Source: Bacillota bacterium (GTDB lineage Bacteria; Bacillota; Clostridia; Christensenellales; Aristaeellaceae). Taken from it: a DNA stretch of 20,426 bases. The stretch lies in the NCBI GenBank assembly GCA_023421395.1, contig JAEZTL010000040.1:1-20426 (forward strand), read 5' to 3'. Below are positions 1-7,753 of this stretch, one piece after another. Each line of letters starts with the position of its first letter. The first letter of the stretch is position 1. Under the pieces are notes generated by a model. That model searched no databases, was not told the origin of the DNA, and worked only from the letters and a program-made list of their open reading frames with translations. A program made the translations under genes and the position numbers.

Positions 1-246
1 GTAAACGTGCTGGCGATGGGTGCGTTCTACGTGGCGCCGCAGATGGGGATCGAGATTGCGGAGGCGTACCTTGGGAACGAACTGGGGAGCGGGTACGAGT
101 GGTGGCCGAACTTCTACGAGTTTCACAAGCTGGCGATCGACGAGCTGGAGGCGTTCGACTACGAGGAATACAAGAAGAACGGATTCAGGATGAAGCACCT
201 GGGGGACTTCCCGCTGAAGCTGGAGAAGAAACCGGAATGCTGCTAG
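1..246 (+). CDS. C-terminal fragment of an unrecognised protein
   Basis: The reading frame is open from the first base of the window and ends at TAG 244-246, so the gene starts to the left of the window; about 81 codons are visible. GTG and ATG codons near the left edge have no ribosome binding site and are probably internal. The visible part is mixed hydrophobic then acidic and aromatic, with a WWPNFYEFHKLAIDELE stretch and a charged tail ending in CC. I do not recognise the family and give no function. It is followed by a strong GC-rich hairpin (275-306), which would separate it from the T-box/trpB unit downstream. The coding call is supported by the strong GC bias at third codon positions and by the absence of stops up to the terminator-like hairpin. 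Confidence 0.6.
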   Translation, partial: VNVLAMGAFYVAPQMGIEIAEAYLGNELGSGYEWWPNFYEFHKLAIDELEAFDYEEYKKNGFRMKHLGDFPLKLEKKPECC

Positions 247-274
247 CGCGGCGCGCCGGGGCGTAAAAGGAATC

Positions 275-306
275 GAGGGCGGCCGGCCGGCGGACCGGCC
301 GCCCTC
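275..306 (+). terminator. GC-rich hairpin after the first gene
   Basis: A perfect 12-bp inverted repeat (275-286 with 295-306) with an 8-nt loop lies 28 nt after the stop codon. There is no clear T-run after it, so it is either a weak intrinsic terminator or a 3'-end stabilising hairpin. Confidence 0.45.
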
Positions 307-363
307 GCGCGCCGGGGAGGGAAGCGCCGTTTCGGCAAAATTGTTAATTTCCGGCGGCGACGC

Positions 364-391
364 TTGACAGGGCCGCGCCGGGTGCTATAAT
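364..391 (+). promoter_or_regulatory. Sigma-A promoter of the T-box/trpB unit
   Basis: TTGACA at 364-369 and TATAAT at 386-391 are separated by 16 nt. Both hexamers match the consensus exactly. The predicted transcription start is near 398, giving a leader of about 305 nt before trpB, which is the right size for a T-box. Confidence 0.88.
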
Positions 392-399
392 CAAAATAT

Positions 400-662
400 A
401 AACCTGCGACGCGGAAGAGTACGCGCGACCATCCGATTTCCAGAGAGCCGCCGGTGGTGCGAGTGCGGTATGAGGATGCGGGCGGAATGGACCGCGGAGG
501 GCGGAGCGAGCGGCACGGCCGTTAGTATCCGACGGGGGCTTCACCCGTTATCAGCGAAGCGCATATGCTGGTATGCGAAATGAGCGGCCGATAAAAAGGC
601 AACACGGGTGGCACCGCAGACGTCAAGTCTGTCCCATGGAGAATTGGGACAGGCTATTTTTA
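400..662 (+). promoter_or_regulatory. T-box leader, tryptophan specifier (UGG)
   Basis: The leader carries the conserved T-box sequence AACACGGGTGGCACCGCAG (601-619), which forms the antiterminator and binds the uncharged tRNA acceptor end. Upstream is a Stem I region with an AGAGAG element near 445. A specifier loop of the form GAA-codon-A places TGG (Trp) at 488-490. The T-box is followed by an intrinsic terminator (629-660). Established T-box behaviour: uncharged tRNA pairs with the specifier and the T-box bulge, stabilises the antiterminator and allows read-through; charged tRNA leads to termination. The Trp specifier agrees with the tryptophan synthase gene downstream. The specifier assignment is by eye from the loop context, not from a folded model. 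Confidence 0.9.
629..660 (+). terminator. T-box intrinsic terminator
   Basis: CTGTCCCA (629-636) pairs perfectly with TGGGACAG (645-652), followed by GCTATTTTTATT. It lies directly after the T-box sequence, as expected for the terminator that competes with the antiterminator. Confidence 0.85.
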
Positions 663-702
663 TTGCCCGCAACCGGCAACTAATTTAGAGGAGGACGCCA
701 TC

Positions 703-2049
703 ATGAAGAACGTGCCCTATCGCTACTATCTGCCGGAGGAGAAGGTTCCCAAGTCCTGGTACAACCTGCGCGCGGACATGAAAGAGAAGCCCGAGACCCT
801 GATGAACCCCGGCACCGGAAAGCCCGTGACCTTTGATGACCTTACCCCGGTGTTCTGCGACGAACTGGTGCGCCAGGAGTTGGACGACGATACGGCGGAA
901 TTTCCGATTCCCCAGCCGATTCTCGACATGTACCGCATCTACCGGCCCTCGCCGATCATCCGCGCCTACCGGCTGGAGGAGGCGCTGAAGACCCCCGCCC
1001 GCATCTACTACAAGTTCGAAGGCAACAACACCTCCGGAAGCCACAAGCTCAATTCCGCGCTGGCTCAGGCCTACTACGCCAAGGCGCAGGGCATGAAGTC
1101 CCTCACCACCGAAACCGGCGCGGGCCAGTGGGGCACGGCGCTTTCCGAGGCCTGCGCGGCCTTCGGGCTGGACCTGACGGTCTATATGGTGAAGGGTTCC
1201 TATAACCAGAAGCCCTACCGCAAGGACGTGATGCGCACCTTCGGGGCGAAGGTCATCGCCAGCCCCAGCGACACCACAAACGCCGGACGCGCGATCCTTC
1301 AAAAGGCCCCGGACACCACCGGCAGTTTGGGTTGCGCGATCTCGGAGGCCGTGGAAAAGGCCGTGACCACCCCAGACTGCCGCTATGTACTGGGTTCGGT
1401 ATTGAATCAGGTGCTGCTGCACCAGTCGGTGATCGGGCTTGAAAGCTACGAGGCGCTGAAGGAGTTCGGCGAGTACCCGGACGTGATCATCGGCTGCGCG
1501 GGCGGCGGCAGCAACCTCGGCGGGCTGATCGCGCCGTTCATGCGGGATACGCTCAGGGGCGAGCGAAAGGGCACGCGCTTTGTGGCGGTGGAACCCGCCT
1601 CCTGCCCGTCACTCACCCGCGGCCGGTTTGAGTACGATTTTTGCGACACCGGCAAAATCACGCCCATGGCCAAGATGTACACGCTGGGCGCGGAATTCAT
1701 CCCTTCGCCCAACCACGCGGGCGGCCTGAGGTATCACGGCATGTCGCCGATGATTTCCAAGCTCTATCACGACGGTTACCTGGAGGCGGTGGCCTACGAG
1801 CAGACCCAGGTGTTCGACGCGGCGGTGCAGTTCGCCCGGCTTGAGACCATCCTGCCCGCGCCGGAATCCTCCCACGCGATCCGCTGCGCCATGGACGAGG
1901 CGGTTCGCTGCCGCGAGACCGGCGAGGAGAAGGTGATCCTCTTCGGGCTGACCGGTACCGGCTACTTCGACATGTCCGCCTACGCCAGCTACTTCGACGG
2001 CACCATGACCGACCACGTGCCGGGCAACGACGAGATTTTCGCGCGGTAA
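703..2049 (+). CDS. trpB: Tryptophan synthase beta chain, TrpB2 type
   Basis: A PLP-dependent enzyme that condenses indole with L-serine to give L-tryptophan. At 448 residues it has the length of the TrpB2 branch rather than the ~400 of classical TrpB. Visible motifs are the PLP lysine in SGSHK (Lys115), the catalytic-glutamate motif TETGAGQWG (Glu137), and the glycine-rich phosphate loop GCAGGGSN (264-271). The start at 703 is set by AGAGGAGG at 687-694, 8 nt upstream. No trpA or other trp gene is adjacent. TrpB2 enzymes often work without a tight TrpA partner and may salvage indole; that role is inference here. Regulation is by the Trp T-box in the leader. An IS200-like element lies immediately downstream. 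Confidence 0.93.
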   Translation: MKNVPYRYYLPEEKVPKSWYNLRADMKEKPETLMNPGTGKPVTFDDLTPVFCDELVRQELDDDTAEFPIPQPILDMYRIYRPSPIIRAYRLEEALKTPARIYYKFEGNNTSGSHKLNSALAQAYYAKAQGMKSLTTETGAGQWGTALSEACAAFGLDLTVYMVKGSYNQKPYRKDVMRTFGAKVIASPSDTTNAGRAILQKAPDTTGSLGCAISEAVEKAVTTPDCRYVLGSVLNQVLLHQSVIGLESYEALKEFGEYPDVIIGCAGGGSNLGGLIAPFMRDTLRGERKGTRFVAVEPASCPSLTRGRFEYDFCDTGKITPMAKMYTLGAEFIPSPNHAGGLRYHGMSPMISKLYHDGYLEAVAYEQTQVFDAAVQFARLETILPAPESSHAIRCAMDEAVRCRETGEEKVILFGLTGTGYFDMSAYASYFDGTMTDHVPGNDEIFAR

Positions 2050-2061
2050 CCCGAGTCACGT

Positions 2062-2082
2062 GCCACCGGCTTCGCCGGTGGC
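2062..2082. repeat. IS right-end subterminal hairpin
   Basis: A perfect 9-bp inverted repeat with loop TTC. Its core CCACCGGC/GCCGGTGG is the same as in the hairpin at 2822-2840. In IS200/IS605 elements such hairpins are bound by TnpA and define the cleavage sites. It could also act as a weak terminator for trpB, since TTCATT follows it. Confidence 0.75.
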
Positions 2083-2160
2083 TTCATTAGGCCCTGTAAG
2101 GGTCTGGCACCGGCCGCGTTACTCGCGCTCTGAAGGCCTGACAATCGCACCGTTTTCTCA

Positions 2161-2187
2161 GACAGCCACCCTCATCGGGTGGCTGTC
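2161..2187. terminator. Hairpin downstream of tnpA inside the IS
   Basis: GACAGCCACCC (2161-2171) pairs perfectly with GGGTGGCTGTC (2177-2187) across a 5-nt loop. It lies 22 nt past the tnpA stop. Neither side has a strong U-run, so it is terminator-like rather than a sure terminator. It may insulate the element from outside transcription. Confidence 0.45.
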
Positions 2188-2209
2188 TTCCGCCTCGGGT
2201 TCCGAGAAT

Positions 2210-2726
2210 TTAGAAATCACTGACTTCGTCACAGAAGTTGCGCTGACAGAAAACTCTGAACCCACCCGTCGGCGCGCCCGTGAACGGGTTCAGGTACTCC
2301 TTCATGCTCATCGGCTCGGCGATCTGATCTTCTTCCGACTGCTTTTGGATGTACTTCGCGATCGCAGTTTTATGGCGCCCGACCGTATCCACGCAGTACC
2401 CTCTGCACCGGAAGTACCGGTTCCCGTACTTGTCCTTCAGGCTCGCAAACCTGTCGAAAATCATCAGCCTCGTTTTCCCTTTCAAGATCCCCATGAACCG
2501 CGATCCCGGCATCTTCGGCGGGATGCTCACCGGCAGATGGGTATGGCCGGGCATGCGTTCGCTTCCATGACCTCCGCCCCGTTCCGCTCGCACACCGTCC
2601 GGATCATCTTCCCGCTCTTCGCCGGGTACTTCCCGTAGATTGCCTGCCGTCTGTACTGCGGGCTAATACGATGTGCTGTTGACACCGCCGTTTCGCGTGT
2701 GCCGGACTGCCTATGTCGTTACCCAT
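2210..2726 (-). pseudogene. tnpA: IS200-like Y1 transposase, two frameshifts
   Basis: The gene starts at ATG 2726-2724 with AGGAGG at 2740-2735 and ends at TAA 2212-2210. Three frames must be joined. Frame one gives MGNDIGSPAHAKRRCQQHIV, the usual IS200 N-terminus. After a shift near 2661 the next frame gives PQYRRQAIYGKYPAKSGKM and on to MEANA. After a second shift near 2555 the last frame gives the HUH motif (HTH in MPGHTHLP), SRFMGILKGK, YGNRYFRCRGY, and the catalytic tyrosine in IAKYIQKQ. Each break looks like loss of one base. Uninterrupted, it would be the usual ~150-170 residues. The catalytic residues are still present, but the product cannot be made without two frame corrections, so the copy is probably dead unless mobilised in trans. 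Confidence 0.88.
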
Positions 2727-2821
2727 TGACTGTTCCTCCTAATCCTTGGCTTGGCGCGACTGCCAGGTCGTTCCCATTCCAGCATAGGAGGATGTTCTTA
2801 TTCATATCCTTAGCCTTTTGC

Positions 2822-2840
2822 CCACCGGCCTAGCCGGTGG
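2822..2840. repeat. IS left-end subterminal hairpin
   Basis: CCACCGGC (2822-2829) and GCCGGTGG (2833-2840) form a perfect 8-bp stem with a 3-nt loop, upstream of tnpA in its reading direction. The core is identical to the right-end hairpin. Confidence 0.75.
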
Positions 2841-2857
2841 TTCTCCGGACAAGAGAG

Positions 2858-2891
2858 GCGCCCGGAAGGCATTGCCTTCCGGGCGCTTTTT
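2858..2891. terminator. Strong terminator between convergent trpB and sugar operon
   Basis: GCGCCCGGAAGGC (2858-2870) pairs perfectly with GCCTTCCGGGCGC (2874-2886), and the plus strand continues with TTTTT (2887-2891). The T-run makes it a good plus-strand terminator, most likely the original trpB terminator before the IS arrived. On the minus strand it lies 12 nt past the tandem stop codons of the sugar operon and is followed by CTCTCTTGT, so it can also end that transcript. Confidence 0.85.
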
Positions 2892-2900
2892 GCGAGGTTA

Positions 2901-4115
2901 TTACTTGCCGGCCGGGCTTTCCGGATGGTCGCTGAAGTGCATCAGGATGACCATCGGCTCCGTCTTGGACTCGTTGACGAAGGTGACGCCCGCCTTGGAT
3001 GCGGACTCGGTCACGAAGTACTCGTCGCTGGTGAGCTGGCCAAAGCGAATCATGGACGGGGCGGAGAGCTCATTCCCGCCGATCTTGCCGTGGCCGCCCA
3101 CGCAGATCAGGCCGTAGGCCGCGCTGTCGCGGTAGGTGACGGAGCGGCCGGGTTCGATGGTCAGCCGCTTCGCGCCGGCGGAGACGCACTTGTAGCAGAT
3201 CCACTCGGCCAGGTAGCCCTCGTCCGCCATCGCCGCTTCGTCGCCCGCGGGGAAGGGCAGCATCAGCCGGTTGGAATAGAAATTCGGATCCACGTTGACA
3301 TCCCAGTCGATGACGTCCATCAGGTAATCAAAGTCGCCGATTTTATCCTTCGGGCAGTTCTTCCAGAGCAGGCCCTCCGGCACCGCGTGGTCATAGTAGA
3401 GCACGCTCTGGTACATGGCGTACACGTCGGAGGCGAACTGCGGCTCGTAGGTGCAAAGGCTCGCCGGCGCGTGCAGCACTCCCGGCGGCACGTCCCAGCC
3501 GGTGTCCACGCGGATCTTGTACGCGCGGGACAGCTCCAGAAGGTGGTTGTCGCCCTTGGCGAAGTCCTGAAGCGCCTTTTTCACCTGCTCTTTGGGCACG
3601 CCGGGGTTGATGCCGAAGAAGGTGAAGGGGAATTCCGCGCCGTAGTTGTTGTACTGGGCGGGGAAGAAGTACATTTCGGGCTTGCCACTCTCGCCCACGA
3701 GGCCCGCGTGGGCGTCGTCGTGGTGGATGTGATGGGGCAGCGGGCCCATGTTGTCGAAGAACTTCGAGAACATCGGCCAACGGCCGTACTTGCCGTAGAG
3801 AGATTCGCCGATGAAGGCGCCCTTCAGGTGGGACACCGCGTCGGTCAGGAGCGCCTTTTCCTTGCCGTCGGCGGTCACGATGTAGCTCAGGCCCTCGTCC
3901 TCCGGAGTGCCGGGGCCGTTGTCCGCGGGGGTGGTGGAGGCGAACCAGCGCTCGTCGATGCCGCCGCGCGCCAGGCCAAGAGAGAAGTAGTCGTCGGGAT
4001 GCAGCCGGAGCCTCCTGCCCGGACGGCAGAACGAGCGCGGCACCCATGCCGGCGCGAGGCGTACAACGCCCTTGCCTTCGTCAATCGCCTTTTCGATGAC
4101 CGATATCTTTCCCAT
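2901..4115 (-). CDS. PMI-like double cupin, second copy (predicted sugar isomerase)
   Basis: A 404-residue protein paralogous to the one at 6506-7702, and the last gene of the sugar operon. Shared landmarks include RPGRRLRLHPDDYF near the N-terminus and a segment resembling the metal site of class I phosphomannose isomerases: HHIHH (128-132), KPE (Glu147) and PPGVLHA (His215). A second cupin-like half follows (GRSVTYRDSAAYG, GHGKIGG). In the PMI family these His/Glu residues hold a divalent metal for aldose-ketose isomerisation. The substrate is not known, and the gene context (kinase, 3-epimerase, mutarotase) suggests a pentose. AAGGAGGG lies just upstream of ATG 4115. The frame ends in tandem TAA codons (2903-2898). 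It is not a close match to any named isomerase I can recall. Confidence 0.75.
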   Translation of the reverse strand: MGKISVIEKAIDEGKGVVRLAPAWVPRSFCRPGRRLRLHPDDYFSLGLARGGIDERWFASTTPADNGPGTPEDEGLSYIVTADGKEKALLTDAVSHLKGAFIGESLYGKYGRWPMFSKFFDNMGPLPHHIHHDDAHAGLVGESGKPEMYFFPAQYNNYGAEFPFTFFGINPGVPKEQVKKALQDFAKGDNHLLELSRAYKIRVDTGWDVPPGVLHAPASLCTYEPQFASDVYAMYQSVLYYDHAVPEGLLWKNCPKDKIGDFDYLMDVIDWDVNVDPNFYSNRLMLPFPAGDEAAMADEGYLAEWICYKCVSAGAKRLTIEPGRSVTYRDSAAYGLICVGGHGKIGGNELSAPSMIRFGQLTSDEYFVTESASKAGVTFVNESKTEPMVILMHFSDHPESPAGK

Positions 4116-4149
4116 GTCAAACCCTCCTTAGCTGATGCCGTATCTTCGC

Positions 4150-4983
4150 TTACGCGAGCGCGTCCCGTGCGAACGCACACACGCCTGAAAGCCGCCGGAG
4201 CCAGTCCTCGCGGCCGTCGTGCCAGAGTTCGGTGACGAAGAGGCCCACGCCCTGGTCGAGCGCAGCCTTCGCGCCCTTCGGGAAATCTACGTGGCCGTCG
4301 CCAAAGTCCAGGTCCCGGTAAACGCCGGGGCGGGTATCCTTGAGGTGCATCGCCACCAGACGGCCGCGCCCGGACTCAATGTCCCGGTATAGGTCATGGC
4401 CGTACTTGACCGAGGCGTTGGTGAGGTTTCCAAGGTCCGGGTACACGCCCAGATACGGGGAGTCCACGGCCTGCACGAAGGCCATGGCCTTGCCCACGGT
4501 GTCCATGAAGGGAGTTTCCATGGTTTCAAACCCGGTCATCACGCCGTAACGCGCGGCGTAGGCCACGCCCTTCGCCAGGTTTTCCGCGAACATTGCCAGC
4601 GTGTCCGGCCCGCCCTCCTCATAGTACACGTCGTAGCCCGCCAGCTGGATGATCCGGATGCCGGCGGCGTCCGCGAAGCGGACGGCTTTTTCGAAGATCT
4701 CCATGCCCCGCGCCCGGATTTCTGGGTTCCGGCTGCCCAGCGGGTACTTGCGGTGGCCGCTCAGGCACATGGTGCGGATGGGAAGGCCCGTTTCCCGAAC
4801 GGCGGCGAGGAGACCGTCCATCTCCGCGGCGCCCCAGTCGAGGCGCGCGAGGCGGCCGTCGGTTTCGTCAATCGAGATTTCCAAAAAGTCATAACCCGCG
4901 CGCTTCGCGGCGTCGAGGCGGTCGCGCCAGTTTAGCTCCGGCGGCGTCGCCTTTTCATAGAGCCCAAGTCGTACTTTGGCCAT
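4150..4983 (-). CDS. ulaE: L-xylulose-5-phosphate 3-epimerase (UlaE/SgbU family)
   Basis: A TIM-barrel epimerase that interconverts L-xylulose-5-phosphate and L-ribulose-5-phosphate. The 277 residues follow E. coli UlaE closely from memory: LGLYEKA near the N-terminus, FLEISIDETDGRLARLDW (33-50), TMCLSGHRKYPLGS (71-84), IIQLAGYDVYYEE (111-123), YPDLGN (181-186), HLKDTRPGVY (213-222). The expected metal ligands are Glu153, Asp183, His213 and Glu252. ATG 4983 lies one base after the kinase stop codon, so the two genes are tightly, probably translationally, coupled. The product would feed an L-ribulose-5-phosphate 4-epimerase, which is not in the window. Confidence 0.9.
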   Translation of the reverse strand: MAKVRLGLYEKATPPELNWRDRLDAAKRAGYDFLEISIDETDGRLARLDWGAAEMDGLLAAVRETGLPIRTMCLSGHRKYPLGSRNPEIRARGMEIFEKAVRFADAAGIRIIQLAGYDVYYEEGGPDTLAMFAENLAKGVAYAARYGVMTGFETMETPFMDTVGKAMAFVQAVDSPYLGVYPDLGNLTNASVKYGHDLYRDIESGRGRLVAMHLKDTRPGVYRDLDFGDGHVDFPKGAKAALDQGVGLFVTELWHDGREDWLRRLSGVCAFARDALA

Positions 4984-4984
4984 G

Positions 4985-6487
4985 TCAGCGCTCCAGTTTG
5001 GCCCACACGGGGGCCAGCGCGTCCACCACGGCGGCGAAGCCGCGGTACTTGCGGTCGTAGATTTCCTTCAGCGCCGGGTTCGGGTGGTAGGTGCGGCTGA
5101 CCTTGACCATCGCGCCGGCCGCGGCGGCGAGATCCGGGTACAGCCCGGCGGCCACGGCGGCGGTCATCGCCGCGCCCAGCGCGCCGAGTTCCTTGACCTC
5201 GATGGTCTCCACATCCATCCCCAGAATGTCCGCGAACATCTGCACCCACATGGGCGCGTTGGTCACGCCGCCGGCGAGGCGGATGCCCTTGGGCGCCCGG
5301 TCACGGCTCTTCAAAAGCCGCTCGATGTGCAGCCGGTGGCCGAATACGATGCCCTCGTACACCGCGCGCAGCATGTGGCTGCGGGTGTGGGCGGCGCTGA
5401 CGTTGACAAACGCCGCGCCGGCGCGGGGATCATCGCTGCCGCCGTAGAGGTAGGGCAGGAAGAGGATGTTGGTTTCGTCCGCGCCGACGGACTCCACCAT
5501 TTCGTCCGCCACCTGGTAGAGCTTGCGGTCGCCCGCGGCTTCTTTCAGGAAGCTCTTGACAAACCATTCCTGATTGGAGGCGGAGGTGGGGGAGCACTCC
5601 TCCACCAGATACATATCCGGGAGGCAGTAAAGGGAGTTCATCTTCACCGAGCCATCCGTGACAGGTTTGCGGGAGGCGTACTCGTTGATGCTCCAGGTGC
5701 CGGCAATCACCGCGAGGTACGTGTCGTCCACCACGTTCATGCCAATGGCGCAGGCATCGATATCGAAGAGCCCCGCCGCCACGGGCGTGCCCTCGGCGAG
5801 ACCGGTGGCCGCGGCGCACGCCTTCGTCACCTTGCCGCAGAACTGGGACGAATACACCGTCGGCGGCAGCTTGCCCCGGATCTCCTCAAGGCCGAAAAGC
5901 GCCAGAATCTCGTCGTCAAAGGCGGCGGTGGAGAGATTCACGAGGCTCGAACCGGAGATGTCCGTGATCTCCGCATACGCTTCGCCCGTCATGCGGTAGC
6001 GCACGTAATCCTTCACGCCGAAGATCCATTTGGTCTTCGCCAGCACCTCCGGCCGGTTCTGCTGGAACCACTTGAGCAGCGCCACCGGTTGGGAGGCCAG
6101 CACGCTCTGGCAGGTGAGGGGGAACGCCTTTTCGGCGGTGCCGTCCCGGTACCAGTCCGCCACAATCTGGTAGGCACGGCTGTCGGTGGACACGATGCCC
6201 GGGTAGGCGGGCTTTTCATCCGCGCCCCACAGGTACAGCCCCTTGCCGTGACCGGAGAAGGATACGCCGGCGATGTCCCCGGCGTCGACGCCGGAGGCCG
6301 CGATGGTCTCCCGGATGACTTCGCAGTTGGCCCGCCACAGAAGCTCCATATCGCGCTCGGTATAGCCTACCTTGGGCGTCTCCATGGGGGTCATGCGGCT
6401 GGCGGACGCTACCGCCCGGCCGCCTTGGTCGAACAGCACCGCCTTTGAGCTGGTACCACCGTTATCAAGGCCCAGCAGGTATCGCAT
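4985..6487 (-). CDS. lyxK: FGGY-family carbohydrate kinase, L-xylulokinase-like
   Basis: An ATP-dependent sugar kinase of 500 residues, the usual FGGY length. The N-terminal phosphate-binding segment is LLGLDNGGTSSKAV (4-17), the catalytic aspartate is probably Asp242 in GLFDIDA, and the C-terminal ATPase segment contains GIRLAGGVTNAPMWVQM. The pattern (GYTERDMELLW, SGHGKGLYL, SPTSASNQEWF, YEGIVFGHRLHI) resembles E. coli LyxK (L-xylulokinase) more than XylB, AraB or FucK. Together with the UlaE-type epimerase next to it, L-xylulose is the most likely substrate, but FGGY specificity cannot be proved by sequence alone. AAGGAGG lies upstream of ATG 6487. Confidence 0.85.
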   Translation of the reverse strand: MRYLLGLDNGGTSSKAVLFDQGGRAVASASRMTPMETPKVGYTERDMELLWRANCEVIRETIAASGVDAGDIAGVSFSGHGKGLYLWGADEKPAYPGIVSTDSRAYQIVADWYRDGTAEKAFPLTCQSVLASQPVALLKWFQQNRPEVLAKTKWIFGVKDYVRYRMTGEAYAEITDISGSSLVNLSTAAFDDEILALFGLEEIRGKLPPTVYSSQFCGKVTKACAAATGLAEGTPVAAGLFDIDACAIGMNVVDDTYLAVIAGTWSINEYASRKPVTDGSVKMNSLYCLPDMYLVEECSPTSASNQEWFVKSFLKEAAGDRKLYQVADEMVESVGADETNILFLPYLYGGSDDPRAGAAFVNVSAAHTRSHMLRAVYEGIVFGHRLHIERLLKSRDRAPKGIRLAGGVTNAPMWVQMFADILGMDVETIEVKELGALGAAMTAAVAAGLYPDLAAAAGAMVKVSRTYHPNPALKEIYDRKYRGFAAVVDALAPVWAKLER

Positions 6488-6505
6488 GGGGCGCCTCCTT
6501 TCGGT

Positions 6506-7702
6506 TTATCGGGGCATATCCGGATGGTTCGGGCCGAAGTGCTTGAGCAGCACCAGGTCGTCATAGAGGCTCTCGTTGACGATGGTGACGCCCTTTTTCG
6601 CGGCGGGCTCGGACACGAAGTATTCGTCCGCGCTCTGTTTGCCGAAGCGCAGCATCACCGGCGCCTCCGCGTTGTGGGGACCGAACTTGCCGTGCCCCTG
6701 CACGAAGATGCAGCCGTAGGCGCAGCCGTCGGAAATGGTGACGCGCTGGCCGGGGTACACAGTCAGTTCCTTCGCGCCGAAGTACTCGTTGCCGTAGGAG
6801 ACCCACTTTTCGATGTGGGCGTCGCTCTGCGAAGCGACGAGCGGCGGGCGGAAGTAGTGCTTTTTGTAGTGCGGATCGGTGTTCTTGGGCCAGTCGAGCA
6901 GCGAGAAGACGTAGTCGATGTCGTCCTGCCTGTCGGCCGGGCACTCCTCCACCAGCATCCTGCGGGGATAGATTTCGCCGGACACCACGTTCTCCTGAAC
7001 GGAGTTGACGTCGCTGTTCCACTGGGGCTCGTAGGTCAGGACCGACGCGGGCGCATGGATGACGCCGGCGGGGGTATACCAGCCGGTGCCCAGCGAGACA
7101 CGGTAGGCGCGGGACAGTTCGGTGATGCGGGTGTCGCCCTTCAGGTAGTCGCGCAGCCGCTGTTTGACTTCCTCCGGATCGGTGTCCGGATCAAAGCCGA
7201 AGTAGGTGGCGTTCATTTCGCCGGTATGGTTGTTGAGCTGCGGCGGGAAGTAGTAGGACTCGGGCTTGCCCAGCTTGCCTACCTTGGCCGCGTGCTCAAA
7301 CATCAGGTGCACATGGTGGAACAGCGGGTTCTGGAAGTCGAAGAACTTCGAGTACATCGGCCAGCCGCCGTATTTTTCCATCAGTACGCGGCCGATGAGC
7401 TCCTCGCCCAGCACGTCCACCGCTTCCTTGAGCGTGAACTTTTCATCGCTGTCGTGGGACACGGCCACGTAGCTCATGCCCTCGTCGGGCGCGGCTAGCG
7501 GGCCGTTCTGCGCGCGGATGACGGAGGAGAACCAGCGCTCTTTGATGGAGCCGCGCTCGATGCCCAGCGCGTAGTAGTCGTCGGGATGCAGCTTCAGCCG
7601 GCGGCCGGCCTTGCCGAACTGCCGGGGCACAAACACGGGGTTCAGGCGGAATACGCCGCCGCCCTCGGCCAATGTCTTGCGGATCAACGCTTCATTGCTC
7701 AT
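6506..7702 (-). CDS. PMI-like double cupin, first copy (predicted sugar isomerase)
   Basis: A 398-residue protein homologous along its whole length to the product of 2901-4115, but clearly diverged. Shared signatures are GRRLKLHPDDYY, WPMYSKFFD, the metal-site-like HHVH (129-132), KPE (Glu148) and PAGVIHAPAS (His216), and the C-terminal FGKQSADEYFVSE. The His/Glu arrangement is like that of type I phosphomannose isomerases, and the two-cupin size also fits. It lies between the mutarotase and the kinase, exactly where an aldose-ketose isomerase would be expected. GAGGGG precedes ATG 7702. The substrate is unknown; a mannose-phosphate role is less likely because the neighbours handle pentoses. 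Confidence 0.78.
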   Translation of the reverse strand: MSNEALIRKTLAEGGGVFRLNPVFVPRQFGKAGRRLKLHPDDYYALGIERGSIKERWFSSVIRAQNGPLAAPDEGMSYVAVSHDSDEKFTLKEAVDVLGEELIGRVLMEKYGGWPMYSKFFDFQNPLFHHVHLMFEHAAKVGKLGKPESYYFPPQLNNHTGEMNATYFGFDPDTDPEEVKQRLRDYLKGDTRITELSRAYRVSLGTGWYTPAGVIHAPASVLTYEPQWNSDVNSVQENVVSGEIYPRRMLVEECPADRQDDIDYVFSLLDWPKNTDPHYKKHYFRPPLVASQSDAHIEKWVSYGNEYFGAKELTVYPGQRVTISDGCAYGCIFVQGHGKFGPHNAEAPVMLRFGKQSADEYFVSEPAAKKGVTIVNESLYDDLVLLKHFGPNHPDMPR

Positions 7703-7753
7703 ACATATATCCCCTCAAGTATATTGTTTGAACCGTTTGCGGCCGGCAAACGG

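Larger units (their letters stand above)
2052..2850 (-). mobile_element. Degenerate IS200/IS605-family insertion sequence
   Basis: A segment of about 800 nt holds a broken Y1 transposase gene on the minus strand and a matching subterminal hairpin at each side. The right-end hairpin is 2062-2082 (GCCACCGGC/GCCGGTGGC) and the left-end hairpin is 2822-2840 (CCACCGGC/GCCGGTGG). Both share the same core, as expected for the ends recognised by IS200-type TnpA. No target-site duplication is expected in this family, so the exact tips cannot be read and the coordinates are approximate. The element lies right after the trpB stop codon and before a strong terminator. Confidence 0.85.

Noticed and set aside
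1446..2059. Minus-strand frames opposite trpB
   Set aside because: Antisense frames without ribosome binding sites; trpB has intact catalytic motifs on the plus strand.
2925..4235. Long plus-strand open frame (436 codons) opposite the second cupin
   Set aside because: It is antisense to a well-supported gene, rich in His/Val/Arg/Gly/Ala as expected from GC-rich opposite frames, and has no ribosome binding site.
4976..6448. Plus-strand open frame of 490 codons opposite the kinase
   Set aside because: It mirrors the FGGY kinase gene, has low-complexity composition, and no family resemblance; a shadow of GC bias.
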